A stretch of DNA of 64,000 bases from Zantedeschia hybrid cultivar (GCA_030544215.1 JARZZO010000006.1:53296501-53360500), one strand, 5' to 3'. Shown: positions 1-11,933, counted from the first letter of the stretch. Numbers and translations are program-made. Notes: generated by a model from the sequence alone, not told the origin.

Positions 1-959
1 ATTCAGCCCTTGTAGATAGCACAACAAAGTTATATGGTTCCTCTATCCCGATCAATAGGAATCTACTGCCATAGCCATAGTCTCTTCTTACAATTAAACA
101 GGCTTTGTGGTAGCACAGCAAACCTGCCTAAAGTAATTCGAATCCTATGACTATAACGATGGTAGACCACGCAGTAAGTTTTTAACTACTCACGTTACGG
201 CTTAGAATTTAGATGAGGGTATTTAGATAACTTTTATTTTGGTCTCTCCTAAGTGATAATATATAAATATATCATATATATTTAATAAATACCATACCTA
301 CTTTGATTTATAATAAAAAATAAAAACAATGCATCTCATACATGTCTAGTGTGGTCATAGATATCACAGTGGGTTTGACTGGAGCCAACAATCAAACACA
401 CACACAATCTAACATAACATTTACATTAGACTACCCTACAAACACATAGGCAAAGGATGTCCATCACATCTCCTTCCTAGTTGCATATGTGGATCGTCCT
501 TGCTCCTTCCTCGGTTGCCTCGATCAGATTATATTTAAATCTAAATTTACATGTAAATAGAAGAAGGCCTTATGGCGAGTATAAGAGAGAGGGAGGTAGA
601 ATTACATCGGAGTATGAAAGAGAGAGTGGTGTGTAGACTTCTATTTATTAACAATTTAATAAACATTCCAATCACACATCTACGATCTACATAAATCATT
701 CGTCATATGAATAATATTAAAAATGCATATCCATGACCACGGTGTGTTTTGAATAATATTCCACACATGATAAGCTCATCACATGGCTAAAACAAAAGAG
801 TTTTTCAAAATTAATTAATTTTTTCTTTCAAAAAGTTGGGTTCCAATCAAAATTGGCTTTTGAATTTCGAAAATTCTTTTAATAACTTAAACATGCAATT
901 AAATCAAATTTAATGCATATAAAACATACATCACATGTGCACACACTCCAAATTAATAA
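1..959. other. AT-rich non-coding flank
   Basis: No coding region, tRNA or recognisable retrotransposon domain is visible on either strand. The stretch holds short AT-rich runs and a small CA microsatellite near 400. It may be the internal or LTR part of an element whose body lies left of the window, but no terminal TG/CA or PBS supports that. Confidence 0.5.
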
Positions 960-1625
960 TTTCATAATATTCCATGCCATTAGAACATTTCTAGAATAAT
1001 CTAATATTTAGATTAACGAATATTAATAATCTAACAATAAGACTATTAATAATTAACTACTGATCTAACTCTTAGATTAGTCCACTAAAGTTAATTATTA
1101 ATTTAACACTTTAGTTATTAACTACTAATCTAACTCCTAGATTAGTTAACTAATGTTAATTACTAATTTAACTCTTCGACCAATAATTAACATCAATTAA
1201 TTAATAACTTATAATCTATCCCTTAGATTAGTTAATTTAAATTAATCATTAACTTAATACTTAAATTAACAATTAACTCTAATTAACAAATATGTTAATC
1301 TAACTCTAACATTAGTTAATTAACGTTAACTATTAATTTATCTCTTAAAATAATAATTAACACTAATTATTAACAACTGCTAATTTAACTCTTAAATTTG
1401 TCAATCAATTAATTATTTATTTAACACTTAAATTAACAGCAAACTTTCATTAATTAACAGTTAGATGAATTAATAGTTAATAATCTAACACTTAGACTAA
1501 TAATTATTAACTACGATTTAAGTTTTAAATTAGTTAAATTAAGGTTAATTATTAATTTATCACTTAAACTAATAATTAAGTCTAATTATTTAACAACTAA
1601 TAGTTAATTTGAAAATGATTCAAAA
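960..1625. repeat. Degenerate AT-rich tandem array
   Basis: About 650 bp built from diverged copies of a roughly 30-35 bp unit combining words such as TTAATTATTAATTTAACTC and CTTAGATTAGTTAACTAA. The copies alternate in orientation, so the block is full of short inverted repeats. It has no coding capacity. Boundaries are approximate because the unit decays at both ends. Confidence 0.7.
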
Positions 1626-1799
1626 TCATTAATGGCCCAATAAAATAAAATTGAACAATGATTTTAATTTCAAAACAATTTTGAATATTAAAATTTAAAA
1701 TCAAATTTTAATTATATTTTAAATGGGAAATTTTGGGATTTAATGGGGTTTATAATTTGGGGAAAGAAAAGGAAATGGGCTCAGCGGATTTGGATCCGA

Positions 1800-1970
1800 C
1801 CCTCTACTCGGACCAGGGTCCAACGGGCCAGATCCGCAGGGCTCTGGCCCCTTGGTGCCTGGTCCAACGCTGGACCCAGGCTGGTACAACCGGGCAGGTC
1901 CGCACCAGGGCACTGGTGGCCTGCCTGAGCTTCCCCAGCCAAACCCGACGTCGCCCTCTTTAAAAAAACC
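1800..1970 (+). promoter_or_regulatory. Inverted-repeat cluster upstream of a TATA-like box
   Basis: Three imperfect GC-rich inverted repeats lie in series. Arms at 1813-1832 and 1843-1862 match at about 16 of 20 positions. A second pair lies within 1858-1880, and a third pairs 1894-1908 with 1913-1924. A CTCTTTAAAAAAA box follows at 1956-1968, then an AAACCCTAG word. The order (palindrome cluster, then core-promoter-like box) resembles the LTR promoters elsewhere in this window, although the palindrome sequences differ. DNA from 1971 to 2195 is GC-rich, then has an AAG-rich stretch, with no convincing ORF. Promoter function is inferred. Confidence 0.4.
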
Positions 1971-2890
1971 CTAGTTTTTGCCAGTAGGAGGGTTTTGCAA
2001 CAGGGCTGGCGGTTGCGGCCCACTGGCGGCCGGCAACCCGGCTGCGCCACGGGCACACCGGAGGCCCCTCTAAGACAGCCGGCCGAGCCCCAATCCTCCC
2101 CTAAATTTCTGGTTTTCTCAACATAAGAAGAAGAAGAAAATAGGCCCAGCCCCTCATCTCCCTCTCCGACACCGGCCACGAGTCCGGTGGTAACCAGTGA
2201 TGTAACGACCCGCCACCCTATAATCAGAAACCCGATTACTAAATGGGTATCAGATCATTATCTGCGGGTTCACACCCGGATCTCATACAACACATCTGGA
2301 GGAATAAGCGTTAAACAAGGCTAAATATAACAATCACACGGACTTCATGGAAAATATAAGTGCGTAGGAAGGAAATTAATAATGTTCGTACACAGTCCAA
2401 CAATAATTACATAGTCCAAAGAATTAAATAAGTACAGGCAGAAGCAAAGTACAACAACATCGGGGCATACCCCGGAACTGAGATAGTTGCTGGTCCGCAC
2501 ACCAAGAAGAACACCACACGCCGCAACTCGCCAAGAAGTCCACACCTGAAACCGCAGGGAGTGAGCCACACTAGAATTGGGCTCAGTAGGGATCATCCGA
2601 TCCCCGCCTCCCACACACACACACACAAGTATAATAATACAGAATAAAGGCAATTAAGTAAAGCAGTAAACACAGCTACCCAAAACCTGATATGAAACAT
2701 ACGTATTAGTAATGCAACAGGCACAGTTCTAAGCAATTCAAGTAACCCAACTCAATACCATAATTCATAACCAAGGATCCGGCTAAATGACCAAACCACA
2801 CTGTCGACTGCAGACAAACGTCGCCTCACAACACCACCAACGCTCACGCCTGTCCGCCTCTACGGTGTTCCGGGCACAGTAGGGTGAGGC

Positions 2891-5234
2891 TGTAAGGATC
2901 GTGACCTTCGGATCCGGTTTTCGGGACCGGACCTTGTAGTTCTAACCTTAGTGAGGGCGGAGATTCTGAGTTGATTCGCGTCAGGACATCGAGACGCGTT
3001 TTAAATGGCGTCCACCGTCGCAGACGCATTTCAAGTTCTGCCACGTGGGTGCCACGTGGGCTGGCTTCGGGCCGCGAGGGTACGGCCCTGTCTTGTCTAC
3101 CTGAACGGCGTCCACGTGTGTCGACGCCTTTCAGACTGCGACTCTGGGTTGTCAGAGTACGGCCCTGACATATCGTCTGAACGACGTCTCCCTTGAACGA
3201 CGCGTTTCAGAGTCTTGTCAGAGCAGCTGTCACATCAACTGAATGGCGTCCGTGGATGTCGACGCGTTTTAGCCAGTCTCTGGTTAACCCCGCGAGCCCT
3301 CTTTCTTTCCCTCATTTTTCCTCTCTTCCTCTCTTTCCCCTTCCGACGAACTCGGCGGCGATCCCTCCTCCTCCCTCTTTTCCTCCCACCGTTTCATCCC
3401 TTCCTCCACTCCATCCTCTACCTAGCTCCTACCACTACCACCTCCACTTCCACTGCGGCGTTCTACTCTCCGGACGGCGGCCGACGTCACGGAGGAGCAA
3501 GGACGACCACGGCGGTACCGGTGGCGGCGTGGGGCGAGTCGGGTGGACGGCTTGAAGCTAGGAGGTGTTCAAGTATCCGGTAGGGTGACGGTTCCCCTTA
3601 GCATCGCGTTTTAGACCATGTTTACCCCGTTTAAGCTTGTTTGGATCTTTGGTTTCGGGGGGTAGAATGAGCATGTTTAGGAGTTCTTTTGATAACATGG
3701 GGGATTTCCATGAATGTATTGCCTATGGATAGTATTACTCCTCTTTTCCCTCCGTTTTTGGGTGAATTTTGGGGTTTTTTGGGGTTGGAAAGGGAGCCCT
3801 CGGGCTCAGGCGACTCTGGTTCCTGGGGCTGAAACACGTCGTGCATGGACGACACCTTTTTGAAGGGCGTCGAGCCATCACGACGCCTTTTAGACAGGAA
3901 TCGCCTGACAGAGAGTCTGCCAGTTCGGGGATTCTGGGACTAAAAGACGTCATGGGTTAACGACGCGTTTTCGAATGGCGTCGGTTAACCATGACGCCTT
4001 TTAAACGCAGAAATCCCCTGAGTAAGGGCCTTGGAATTTCCGGATTTCTGTGTTGAATGGCGTCTGAGGATGTCGACGCCTTTTAAAAGGCGACCACTGG
4101 TGTCAACGCCTTTTAAGGCCTGATTCTGAAGACTGTTTTACTTGAACCTGTACATGGAGCTTGAATGGCGTCGGCCTTGGGCGATGCGATTCAAGACAGA
4201 ACCTCACTAATTCATGCCAGTAAAACGTGTTCATACTGTTAGATAGATGGTTAGTGCATGCTTTAGTGTACCCGATAGAGATGGATTCTTCATAATCGGA
4301 TGGTTCTATACGTGTGTTATGCGATCGCGGACTTTTCACGTGACCGGATCTCACTGTTCTAGGTTTTGAGTTACTGTGGACCTGGAGTGACATTGTAGCG
4401 CTTTATCACCCTGTGCTGGTGGGGGCGTGAGCACAGCGCCGGTGGGGGCGTGGGCGGGGTGACGCCTAGTGAGAAAGGGTCACCTGGTGAACCCCGGGGT
4501 CAGCTAGTACCGGTGTCGGAGTGGTACATTCGGAGAGTCACTCATGCTGAGGGAAGGAGTAGCCACCTGAGCCGGTTGGGCCGGAGTAGCTAGTGTGCTA
4601 TCCGAGGGGTTACTGTTTGGTCTCAGCGGGTCGAGGTTTTTCCACCGTTGTTGTGTGGTTAGCGAGTTCTATCAAGACGACAGTTGTGGGTTTCCTAGTC
4701 GGCTGGTTTGATATATGCATGTTTGTTATATTACGATTGCATGTGATTCCATGTTAAGAATTAGGAATTATACATCTTGTGCTTACCACCTTTCTATTAG
4801 CTGTACCTTGCACTTGTGGGTGTGTGCGTGGGCAGTGGGGATCGAAGGATCCCTACTGAGTCTTGTCTTTGAGACTCACCCTCTACGGTTTTCAGGTGAG
4901 GACTCTCAGCAGACCTAGCGAGGAGAGTGCGGCCGTGAGTTGAGCACCGTCAGCAGTTATTCCGGGGTATGCCCCGACGTAGTTGTTATTTTATTTCTGG
5001 CCTGTACGTTTAATTATTTCCTTTCTGTTGGAGAATGTAATTATTTGTTGTATCGAGTCGCATTGTAATAATTTTAATTCCTGCACTTTTACTTCAGTTC
5101 AATGCGATGTGAATGTTTAGCTTAGTTTATTATTTATCTCCCAGACTTGATTAGATCTTGGTTTGGTTCCAAATTAATGATTCGGTACCCATTTAGTAAT
5201 CGGATCCCCGATTATAGGGTGGCGGGTCGTTACA
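2891..5234 (+). mobile_element. Solo LTR, Tekay-type gypsy family (nested)
   Basis: A 2344-bp LTR from TGTAAGG to CGTTACA, inserted in the opposite orientation inside the older LTR. The perfect target duplication GAGGC (2886-2890 and 5235-5239) proves the nesting. Module clusters are at about 2998-3272 and 3832-4176. The CT-rich core lies between, at about 3295-3475. The conserved GTTCAAG...CCGGTAGGG word follows near 3570-3592. ORFs of about 120 aa across the CT-rich core exist in several frames and are not believed to be genes. Confidence 0.94.
4838..4977 (+). other. Three-hairpin block in LTR (candidate RNA structure)
   Basis: Hairpin A: GGGATC-GAAG-GATCCC at 4838-4853. Hairpin B: TGAGTCT paired with AGACTCA at 4857-4878. 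Hairpin C: CGGGG-TATG-CCCCG at 4964-4977. The same order and spacing recur in all LTRs of this family in the window, including other subfamilies. In those the hairpin A loop changes, and stem B changes to TGAGCC/GGCTCA with pairing kept. Confidence 0.65.
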
Positions 5235-7191
5235 GAGGCAATGAGTCAAACTAGGACTAACTGGGACTAGTGAACCACCACTGCCCAGCTACGTGTGCAC
5301 ACAAGCAGTCTAGACTATTGTCCTATCGACCGGACTTCCCTCAACGCCAGGCCTCGGCGCTTCAAGAGGGTCCTGGGGACCGGCGAAACCCCCGTCAAGC
5401 CGAAGCAATAGGGACTGCCCGCGACTCTAACCTCCTGGGTCACATCAGGCCAAAGGGCGAAGGGTACCACTCATAACCTCGATATCTCAGGTTACATCAG
5501 GCCCAGTGGTGAAAGGGTAAAACTACAGCAACACCACACCTAGCTCCATAGTGAGAAACATGCCGGAAGCTGCCACGACAAACTAGGAAAGCACCGACCC
5601 GCTGAGACCAAACAGTAACCCCTCGGATAGTACGCTAGCTACTCCGGCCAAACTGGCTCTAGGTTGTTTTGCTTCCCCCAACCATAGGTGAAACACAACA
5701 TGTACCCCTCCCACACCGGTATGGCAACAATGCCACACAGACACCATGGCCCTCCCACTTCGGCACAAGGTGACAAATGCAAACCACAACTGTTCCAACT
5801 CCACAATCGTATAAGCACACACACACATACGATGCGATTCCAATCATACAGAAATCCTCGGCCTCCATGTATGATTTAAAGCATGCATTGATTGAACTAT
5901 CTAACAGTGAAAACACATATTAATATCATGAGTTATTGTGATTCTACCTTGAATCGCGTCGCCCATAGCCGACGCTATTCAAGCCTGATAAACTGGTTCA
6001 TATAAACTCGGCCTCAGAATATGGCCTAAAAGGCATCGTGCCTAGTCGTCATCTTTTAAAACGCGTCGTTGTCCCTAGTCGCCGGATAGCGATAGAAACA
6101 GAGACAGACTACGGTTGATTCACTTAAAACGTGTTGTCTTGGGAAGCCGCCGTTTGAAAGGCGTCGCTGTCCCTGGACGCCATTCAACACAAAACTCTAT
6201 TATAACATAAACCACTTCTGGGACAATTCTGCCTAAATGGCATCGTGCTGGCCCGTCACCATTTTAAATGGCGTCGTCCGAGCACGACGTCATTTAGAGC
6301 CAGAAACCCGGTTCCTGCAGCTCAACCCGAGGGTTCCCTTTATCCCAAAATCACCCCAAAACACCCAAAAATAGGAAATGAAGAGGGGAAACCAAATCAC
6401 CACATGAAACCCACTAATCCCCATTCCATAAAAACGACCATTTCCACGAAGAAAGCCCCCTTAACATGCTCATTCTACCCAAAAACCCCATACACGCCTC
6501 ATGCTTCAAAGCAGGAAACATGGATAAAACAACCATATTACATACAAGGTTCGCCCCCCTACCGGTTACTTGAACTCCTCCTGGCTCCGTGCCGCCAAAC
6601 CGCCGCACTGCAGAGCGCCGCCAGTACCTCCGAAGACGTCGTCACTGCGCCGGGACGTCGGCCGCCGCCCGGAGAATGAAGCGCTGCGAAGGAAGTGGTA
6701 GTGGTAGTGGTGAGAGGTAGAGAGGTGTTGGAGTGGTGGAAGAGGAAGAAAGGGAAGGGGAAAGGAAAGAGGGAAACGGAGGGGGCGGAGAGAGGGAAGA
6801 GAGAGAGTGAGAAGGAGAGAATGAGAGAAAGGAGGGAAGGCTCGCGGGGTCAATCTGAAACAGGTTAACACACGTCGTGCAAGACAGACGCCTATCAGCT
6901 GACATGACGGGCTGTATACTGACAGACCAGGGTCGTACTCTGAATGGCGTCATCCATCAAGGACGCCGTTCAGACGACAAGACCGGGGCCGTACTCTTGC
7001 GGCCCGAATCCAGCCCACGTGGTACAACAGCAACCAAGCTAAATGGCGTGCACACAGCAAGACGCCATTCGAAAGGCGTCGTGCAACCTAGACGTCATCT
7101 ATAAGGCACACCCCAGACCCATCAGGGCCCAAACCAGGGGGTCCGGCCCGAAACCGACCCAATAACTGAACCCGAATCCTGAATCCTTACA

Positions 7192-7442
7192 AGTGACATC
7201 TCCGGGATGTTCTGGGGTGCCGGTCCACCTCCCCAACGATTGGGGATACCCGAACATCGCCGTTCTTCATCTCACGAAGAACACTAAACCCCCAAAATTA
7301 ATTTCAAATTTTGCAGAATAAGAACTTGATTATTTGGTGTTCATCGTACGAACACGGATACAGCAAAATCGAACTTTAAGCATGGAATAATACGAGAAAA
7401 TTTAATTCGGAGTTCGAAACGAGATGAGAAACAGTGGAACCT
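7192..7442. other. Copia leader or host flank between two insertions
   Basis: About 250 bp between the solo LTR at 2201-7191 and the copia PBS. No ORF or domain is visible. Removing the solo LTR makes it continuous with DNA left of 2196. If the copia LTR at 7457-9015 is a 5' LTR, this is its untranslated leader on the minus strand, but the sequence continuing to the left carries no copia coding domain. Confidence 0.4.
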
Positions 7443-7455
7443 GGCTCTGATACCA
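7443..7455 (-). other. Primer-binding site, initiator tRNA-Met type
   Basis: The plus strand reads GGCTCTGATACCA, so the minus strand is TGGTATCAGAGCC, complementary to the 3' end of plant initiator tRNA-Met. It sits one base from the LTR terminus at 7457. This identifies the LTR at 7457-9015 as the 5' LTR of a minus-strand element. Confidence 0.85.
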
Positions 7456-7456
7456 C

Positions 7457-9015
7457 TGTTGGTTTCTCGGTATTTCTCCGGATCGCTCACGCAGCGAAAA
7501 TTAAAATAAAACCAACGATCCATTTTCCTATTTCGATTAAACTAACACGGTTATCAAATAATCGGATTCTTATCATGTGCGGATTCGAATCCGCAACCGT
7601 TCGATTCCGTCGGTGTGACACCGCATGCCGCGCAAACGTCCAACCTTTAGCGAAGTCTACGCGATCCTCCTCGCAGTGGATTTCTTCTCGCTCCTTGTTC
7701 CTCGCAGCCCATGAACAGTCCGCCAATCGCCGCAACGACAGCTACAATGCGCGGTCATATTCCCGTCGAACGGGAGTCGGAGAAGACGGTGGAGCATACC
7801 ACAGTAGAGGGCCGGCCTGGGGGGCTAGAGAGAGAGAGAGGAGAGAGAGGTGGGATGGCCAAGGTTTCGCAACACTTGGCCTACTCAACCCGGTCGCTAC
7901 ATTATATATTAATCGCGTGATTTTTCATAAAAACCCTCGGTTAATATAAAACCCACTTAAAAATCTATCACCTTGAGAATCATTTGCGTGTGACCCTCTA
8001 GGGCCAATAACTAGTCCGATTAATGGCCCATTAAGCTTAGTGACTCCTCACTGACTTGATTAATTAACTAATAACTCATATTAATCAATTAATCAACCAA
8101 ATTAATGTCGCACATTAAATTCGATCGGGTCTCCGATCGCGTTGGGTGCCAAGCAACACCGCGTAAACCTGGAAGGTATTTGGGGTTAAGTAACCCACTC
8201 TAGGAACCTTTCCGCCAACAGTTACGGCGTGGATATAATCCTTCATTTGTACAATGCTCTCGAATTAACTCAGGGTATGGTGTACCCTCAAACCCTAATT
8301 GGTTGACTCATTTGGATCGGATGCTGCTGAATAATATCGGAAAACTCATTTCCCGATATTATCGTCCTCCTTGGCCAGGGACTCGCGCATCTTTCCTAGA
8401 GCATTCTCTCTCTAAGTAGCGAGAGCGAATGATTCCTTATTGACACTCAATTCCCTTCGACGGTATTCTGTTGTACCTGATCATTAGCTGTTAAGAATCC
8501 CGTGGATAGAGATTCATAAACCATGGTCAAAGCACAGAAGTCCACCGACAAGGTGTCCTTGGTGTCTCAGGTCCGAGGACCATCTACGCAACTGTGATTA
8601 TAGAATCAAGCTGGTTGACAGTGAGGTACTATGCCATCTAGCGATTCAGTCGGATTAATTCAGTGAACTCATTCTCTAATGAGCACTTAAAGATTTGCCT
8701 TAGTGTCTCCACAAAAGTGACTATGAGATCAGTCACCCTCATCGTATGAGTATGAGTAATCTATGCTAGTCTTACTGGATATCCGATGTCCTTCTTGGAT
8801 ATCCTTTGAGTAGGAACTATTAAGAATACGTGTGTTTAAGTGATCAATCTCACTAGTATGATCTCATCATAATCTGATCACTATCGCACATATCCACGGA
8901 CTTCATTATGAGACGATAACAATACGAATTTAAAGATAATGAAATAAAGCCATTTTATTAATAAATGAAAAAGATTACAAAGTTATATTGGCTTGTAGGC
9001 CACCTAAGACTAACA
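7457..9015 (-). mobile_element. Ty1/copia 5' LTR (about 1.56 kb)
   Basis: On the plus strand it runs from TGTTGG to CTAACA, so on the minus strand it begins TGTTAGTCTTAGGTGGCC. It is the same LTR family as the copia LTRs at 26187-27710 and 53838-55341, sharing the terminal word and the internal GACTGATCAC and GGTGTCTCAGG stretches. Only one LTR and the PBS are present. The body would extend left, where no copia domain can be found, so the copy is truncated, a non-coding derivative, or joined to unrelated sequence. Confidence 0.88.
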
Positions 9016-9036
9016 CTAGGCCACTAGGACACGCTT

Positions 9037-9336
9037 TATGCCCACTCCCTCGGCCAGTTCTACAAGTCTTGCTAGATCACCGGCACCATCGACTTCATCT
9101 TTGGCAACTCATTGGTGGTTTTCCAATACTACCTCCCCCTGGTGCAGCCTCAGCAACTAAACAAAGAGGAAGGTGAGGCCAACATTGTCACCGCCCAGGG
9201 CCGCAAGGCTCACCCAAGCCACGGCTTTGTGTTCACGAGCTACGTAGTGAACGGCACCGCCGACTACCTGGCGCTCTATTGTTCCATGTGGGGTGGCACC
9301 CCTGAAGAGCTCTGGAGGCAACGACAGCGACCAAAC
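9037..9336 (+). pseudogene. Pectinesterase-like gene fragment
   Basis: One frame encodes a stretch resembling the pectinesterase catalytic core. It has an FYKSC-type segment, then GTIDFIFGNS (the family motif carrying a catalytic Asp), VVFQ, and NIVTAQGR followed by HGFVFTS. Pectinesterases demethylate cell-wall pectin in the apoplast; full proteins are about 300-600 aa, and only about 100 aa remain here. An in-frame TAG lies at 9073-9075. The expected downstream GR.W tract is not recognisable. The fragment starts right after the copia LTR, so the transposon probably cut the gene. A GTAAGT donor-like word at about 9348 could mark an old exon end. Family assignment is by eye. Confidence 0.55.
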
Positions 9337-9346
9337 GAAGGGCAGG

Positions 9347-9824
9347 TAAGTAGACGGGAGGAAGGGCCACGGGGCGATAGTGATAGAGGGGGTAATATAG
9401 TCATTTTTTGTTATGTCTGTTACCTTCTAACTGGAATAGAGAATATTCTTGGTATATTCTAACGATGGCTAACGGATCTTAACCTTAGTGACATTTATGA
9501 TACTATAATCTTATAAGAAGGGTGCATATGATATTGCGTAACCAAGAGGGGCATTTTTGATATTTTGCATGTAATGATGATTTATATGAAATTTACCTTA
9601 TTTTTTATCATCATTTGAAATTATTTAGACATGCATGATATCTTTGCCTTTTTCTTATAAGTCTGCAAATGGATACCCTTAAAATTTTAAAAAATAAATG
9701 AAATAACTAAATAATCAGATACCAGTTACAACCTTGGTCGCAACTTATCAACGAAAAAATCTCACTTTCTTCCTTTAAGAGCTGATCTTGTGGCAGAGCA
9801 TTTTGCCAGATGTGGGGTCCATGT
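9347..9824. other. AT-rich intergenic DNA
   Basis: No ORF of interest, RNA gene or element terminus is visible in these 480 bp. It follows the pectinesterase remnant (possibly intron) and ends at the LTR beginning at 9825. Confidence 0.5.
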
Positions 9825-11931
9825 TGTAAGGATTGAGGTTTTAGATCTAGTTATCTGGTCGATTTTGGTATCGGACCCCTTGGTTTGGACCCTTGTGGGG
9901 CTGAGGCATGGGCTCTTTTTTGCATTGAGCTTGCTCGACGCAGTTCAAATGACGTCGGGTTAGGGGGACGCTTTTTAGAATGTGCCACGTAGGCCAATTT
10001 TGGGCCGCAAGAGTACGGCTCCAGTTTTATCGTCTGAATGGCATCTTGCATGGTCGACGCCGTTCAGAGATCAATCAGTGTACGACCCTGTCGTGTCGTC
10101 TGATTGGCGTCGTTCTGGAACGACGCGTTTTAGCATGTTTCGGTTCACGCTCCGAAGCCCTCCCTCCCTTCCCTCATTTCTCTCTTTCTTTTCTCTCTCC
10201 TCCCTCTCTCCAATCCATCCGCTCACCCTTCCCCCTTCTCCTTCCTTTCCTATCCCCATTCCTCCTCTCCCTCCACTCCATCAACCCTCTAACTTCCACC
10301 ACTACCACCACCATCTCCTCCGCGGCGCATCTCTCTCCGGACGGCGGTCGACGTCCCGGTGAAGTGACGGCGTCCACGGCGGCGGCTTGTGGCGTGGCGG
10401 TTCGGCGGCTAGGAGCACGGAGGAGTTCAAGTAACCGGTAGGGTGACGATCCTCACGGTATTTTGTTTAAAACCATAATTTTCTCGCTTTGAAGCATACG
10501 ATATGTGTGGATGCTTCTTGGGTAGAAAGCATGCTTTAAGGGGTTCCTTATGAAATAATTAGGTTTCTCCCCTACTTTCTCCATTTTTGACATTTTTGTG
10601 CGATTTGGGGAGGGAGAAATCCTACTTTGTGACTCGGGGGAGGCCGGAGGGGAACCTGTTTGCGTTTGCTAAATGGCGTCTGGGGACAGCGACGCCATTT
10701 TAAATGGCCGCTGCCACCCGAGATGCGATTTAGCCCAGCTTGTTCCAAGGCCAGCTCAGGAGATTCTGTCTTTGTATTGAATAGTGTCTGGGGATAGCGA
10801 CGCCATTTTAAATGGCGGCTGCTAGGGGCGACGCGATTTAGGCCATATTATGAGGCCAATTTTCGTGTGAACCAGTTTAGGGGTCTTGAATGACGTCGGC
10901 CACGGGCGATGCGATTCAAGACATAACCTTATTAATTCATGAAGTTAACATGTGTTTACATTGTTAAATAGTCTGGTTAAATGCATGCTTGAAAACGTAC
11001 TTCGAGGATGATGATTTCTACGTGATCGGATCGCACTGTGTTGTGTTTTGTGCGACTGTAGACCTAGAGTGACAGTTATTACCGCTTAGGCACCCTGTGT
11101 CAGTGTGGGAGTGACACGACGCCAGTGTGGGAGTGGTGGGGTGACGCCTAGAGAGAGGGTTACCTTGTGTACCCCGGGGTATAGCTAGTACCGGTGTGGG
11201 AGTGGTACATTCGGAGTATCACTCGTGCTGGGGGAAGCAAAACCACCTAGAGCTAGAGAGGCCGGAGTAGCTAGCGCTATCCGAGGGGTTACTGTTTGGT
11301 CCCAGCGGGTCAGTGTTTTCCGCGTTCGGCCGCGTGGTTTGTGTGTTTAGCCGAGACGTTTGTTGTGGACTCCGTGATGGAGTGGCTTCAGAGTTGTGCA
11401 TGTTGCAGTTGCAGATACATGTGTTTTATATCGAAATTTGGGAATCTTTAGGAGTTGTGTTTACTGCTTTATTTATTTAAATTGCCTATATTTGTGTTGT
11501 TGCACTTGTGGGTGCGTGAGTGGGTGGTGAGGATCAAAGGATCCCTACTGAGTCCATTTCGATGAGACTCACCCCTACGGCTTTCAGGTGAGGGTTCCAG
11601 GCAAGCGTAGCGTGGAGGGTTTTGTCTCGGGTTACGTGCCAGCAACCATTGTTTCGGGGTATGCCTCGATGTAGTTGTTATTTTCGTTTCAGGCCTATAT
11701 GCTTAATTATTTCTTTTAATTTGGAATATGTAATTATTTGCTGAGTCAAATCGAATTGTAATAATTTTTAATTCCTTCACTTCCTTTACAATTCGATGTG
11801 ATGTGGGATGTTTGGCTTAGTTTATCATTTATTTCCTAGACTTATCGAGATCCTGGTTTGGCTCTAGTTTTTAATGATTCGGTATCCATTTAATAATCGG
11901 ATCCCTGATTATAGGCTGGCGGGCTGTTACA
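9825..11931 (+). repeat. 5' LTR of the truncated Tekay element
   Basis: A 2107-bp LTR from TGTAAGG to TGTTACA. Module clusters lie at about 9938-10133 and 10672-10922, either side of a CT-rich core (10160-10290). The GTTCAAGTAACCGGTAGGG word is at about 10427-10445. Hairpin A is at 11531-11544, B at 11549-11571 and C at 11655-11668, the last with one G-T wobble. The left target duplication cannot be checked because the partner end is missing. Confidence 0.85.
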
Positions 11932-11933
11932 GT

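Larger units (their letters stand above)
2201..7191 (-). mobile_element. Solo LTR, Tekay-type gypsy family (interrupted)
   Basis: On the plus strand it begins TGTAACGACCCGCC and ends CCTTACA, so read on the minus strand it starts TGTAAGG and ends CGTTACA. It is flanked by a perfect 5-bp duplication AGTGA (2196-2200 and 7192-7196), which fixes both ends. No PBS, PPT or coding part lies beside it, so it is a solo LTR left by LTR-LTR recombination. Without the nested LTR at 2891-5234 and one TSD copy it is about 2.64 kb. Palindromic module clusters lie at about 5948-6304 and 6872-7105, flanking a GC-rich and pyrimidine-rich core near 6560-6860. The hairpin block is at 2562-2604. Confidence 0.92.

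Noticed and set aside
1733..2179. ORFs of 60-132 aa on both strands
   Set aside because: They cover the inverted-repeat cluster and GC-rich stretch, lack any domain and have no conserved frame.
3193..3583. ORFs of about 100-145 aa over the CT-rich and GC-rich cores of the LTRs (also 6245-6871, 9980-10441, 18358-18842, 24254-24738, 41498-41782, 44047-44496, 58005-58337)
   Set aside because: Low-complexity pyrimidine sequence gives open frames in several phases; frames shift between copies and no domain is seen.
9112..9462. 116-aa ORF read as a complete small gene
   Set aside because: Its first part is the pectinesterase fragment frame and the tail after about 9340 is non-coding, so it is a remnant rather than a small gene.
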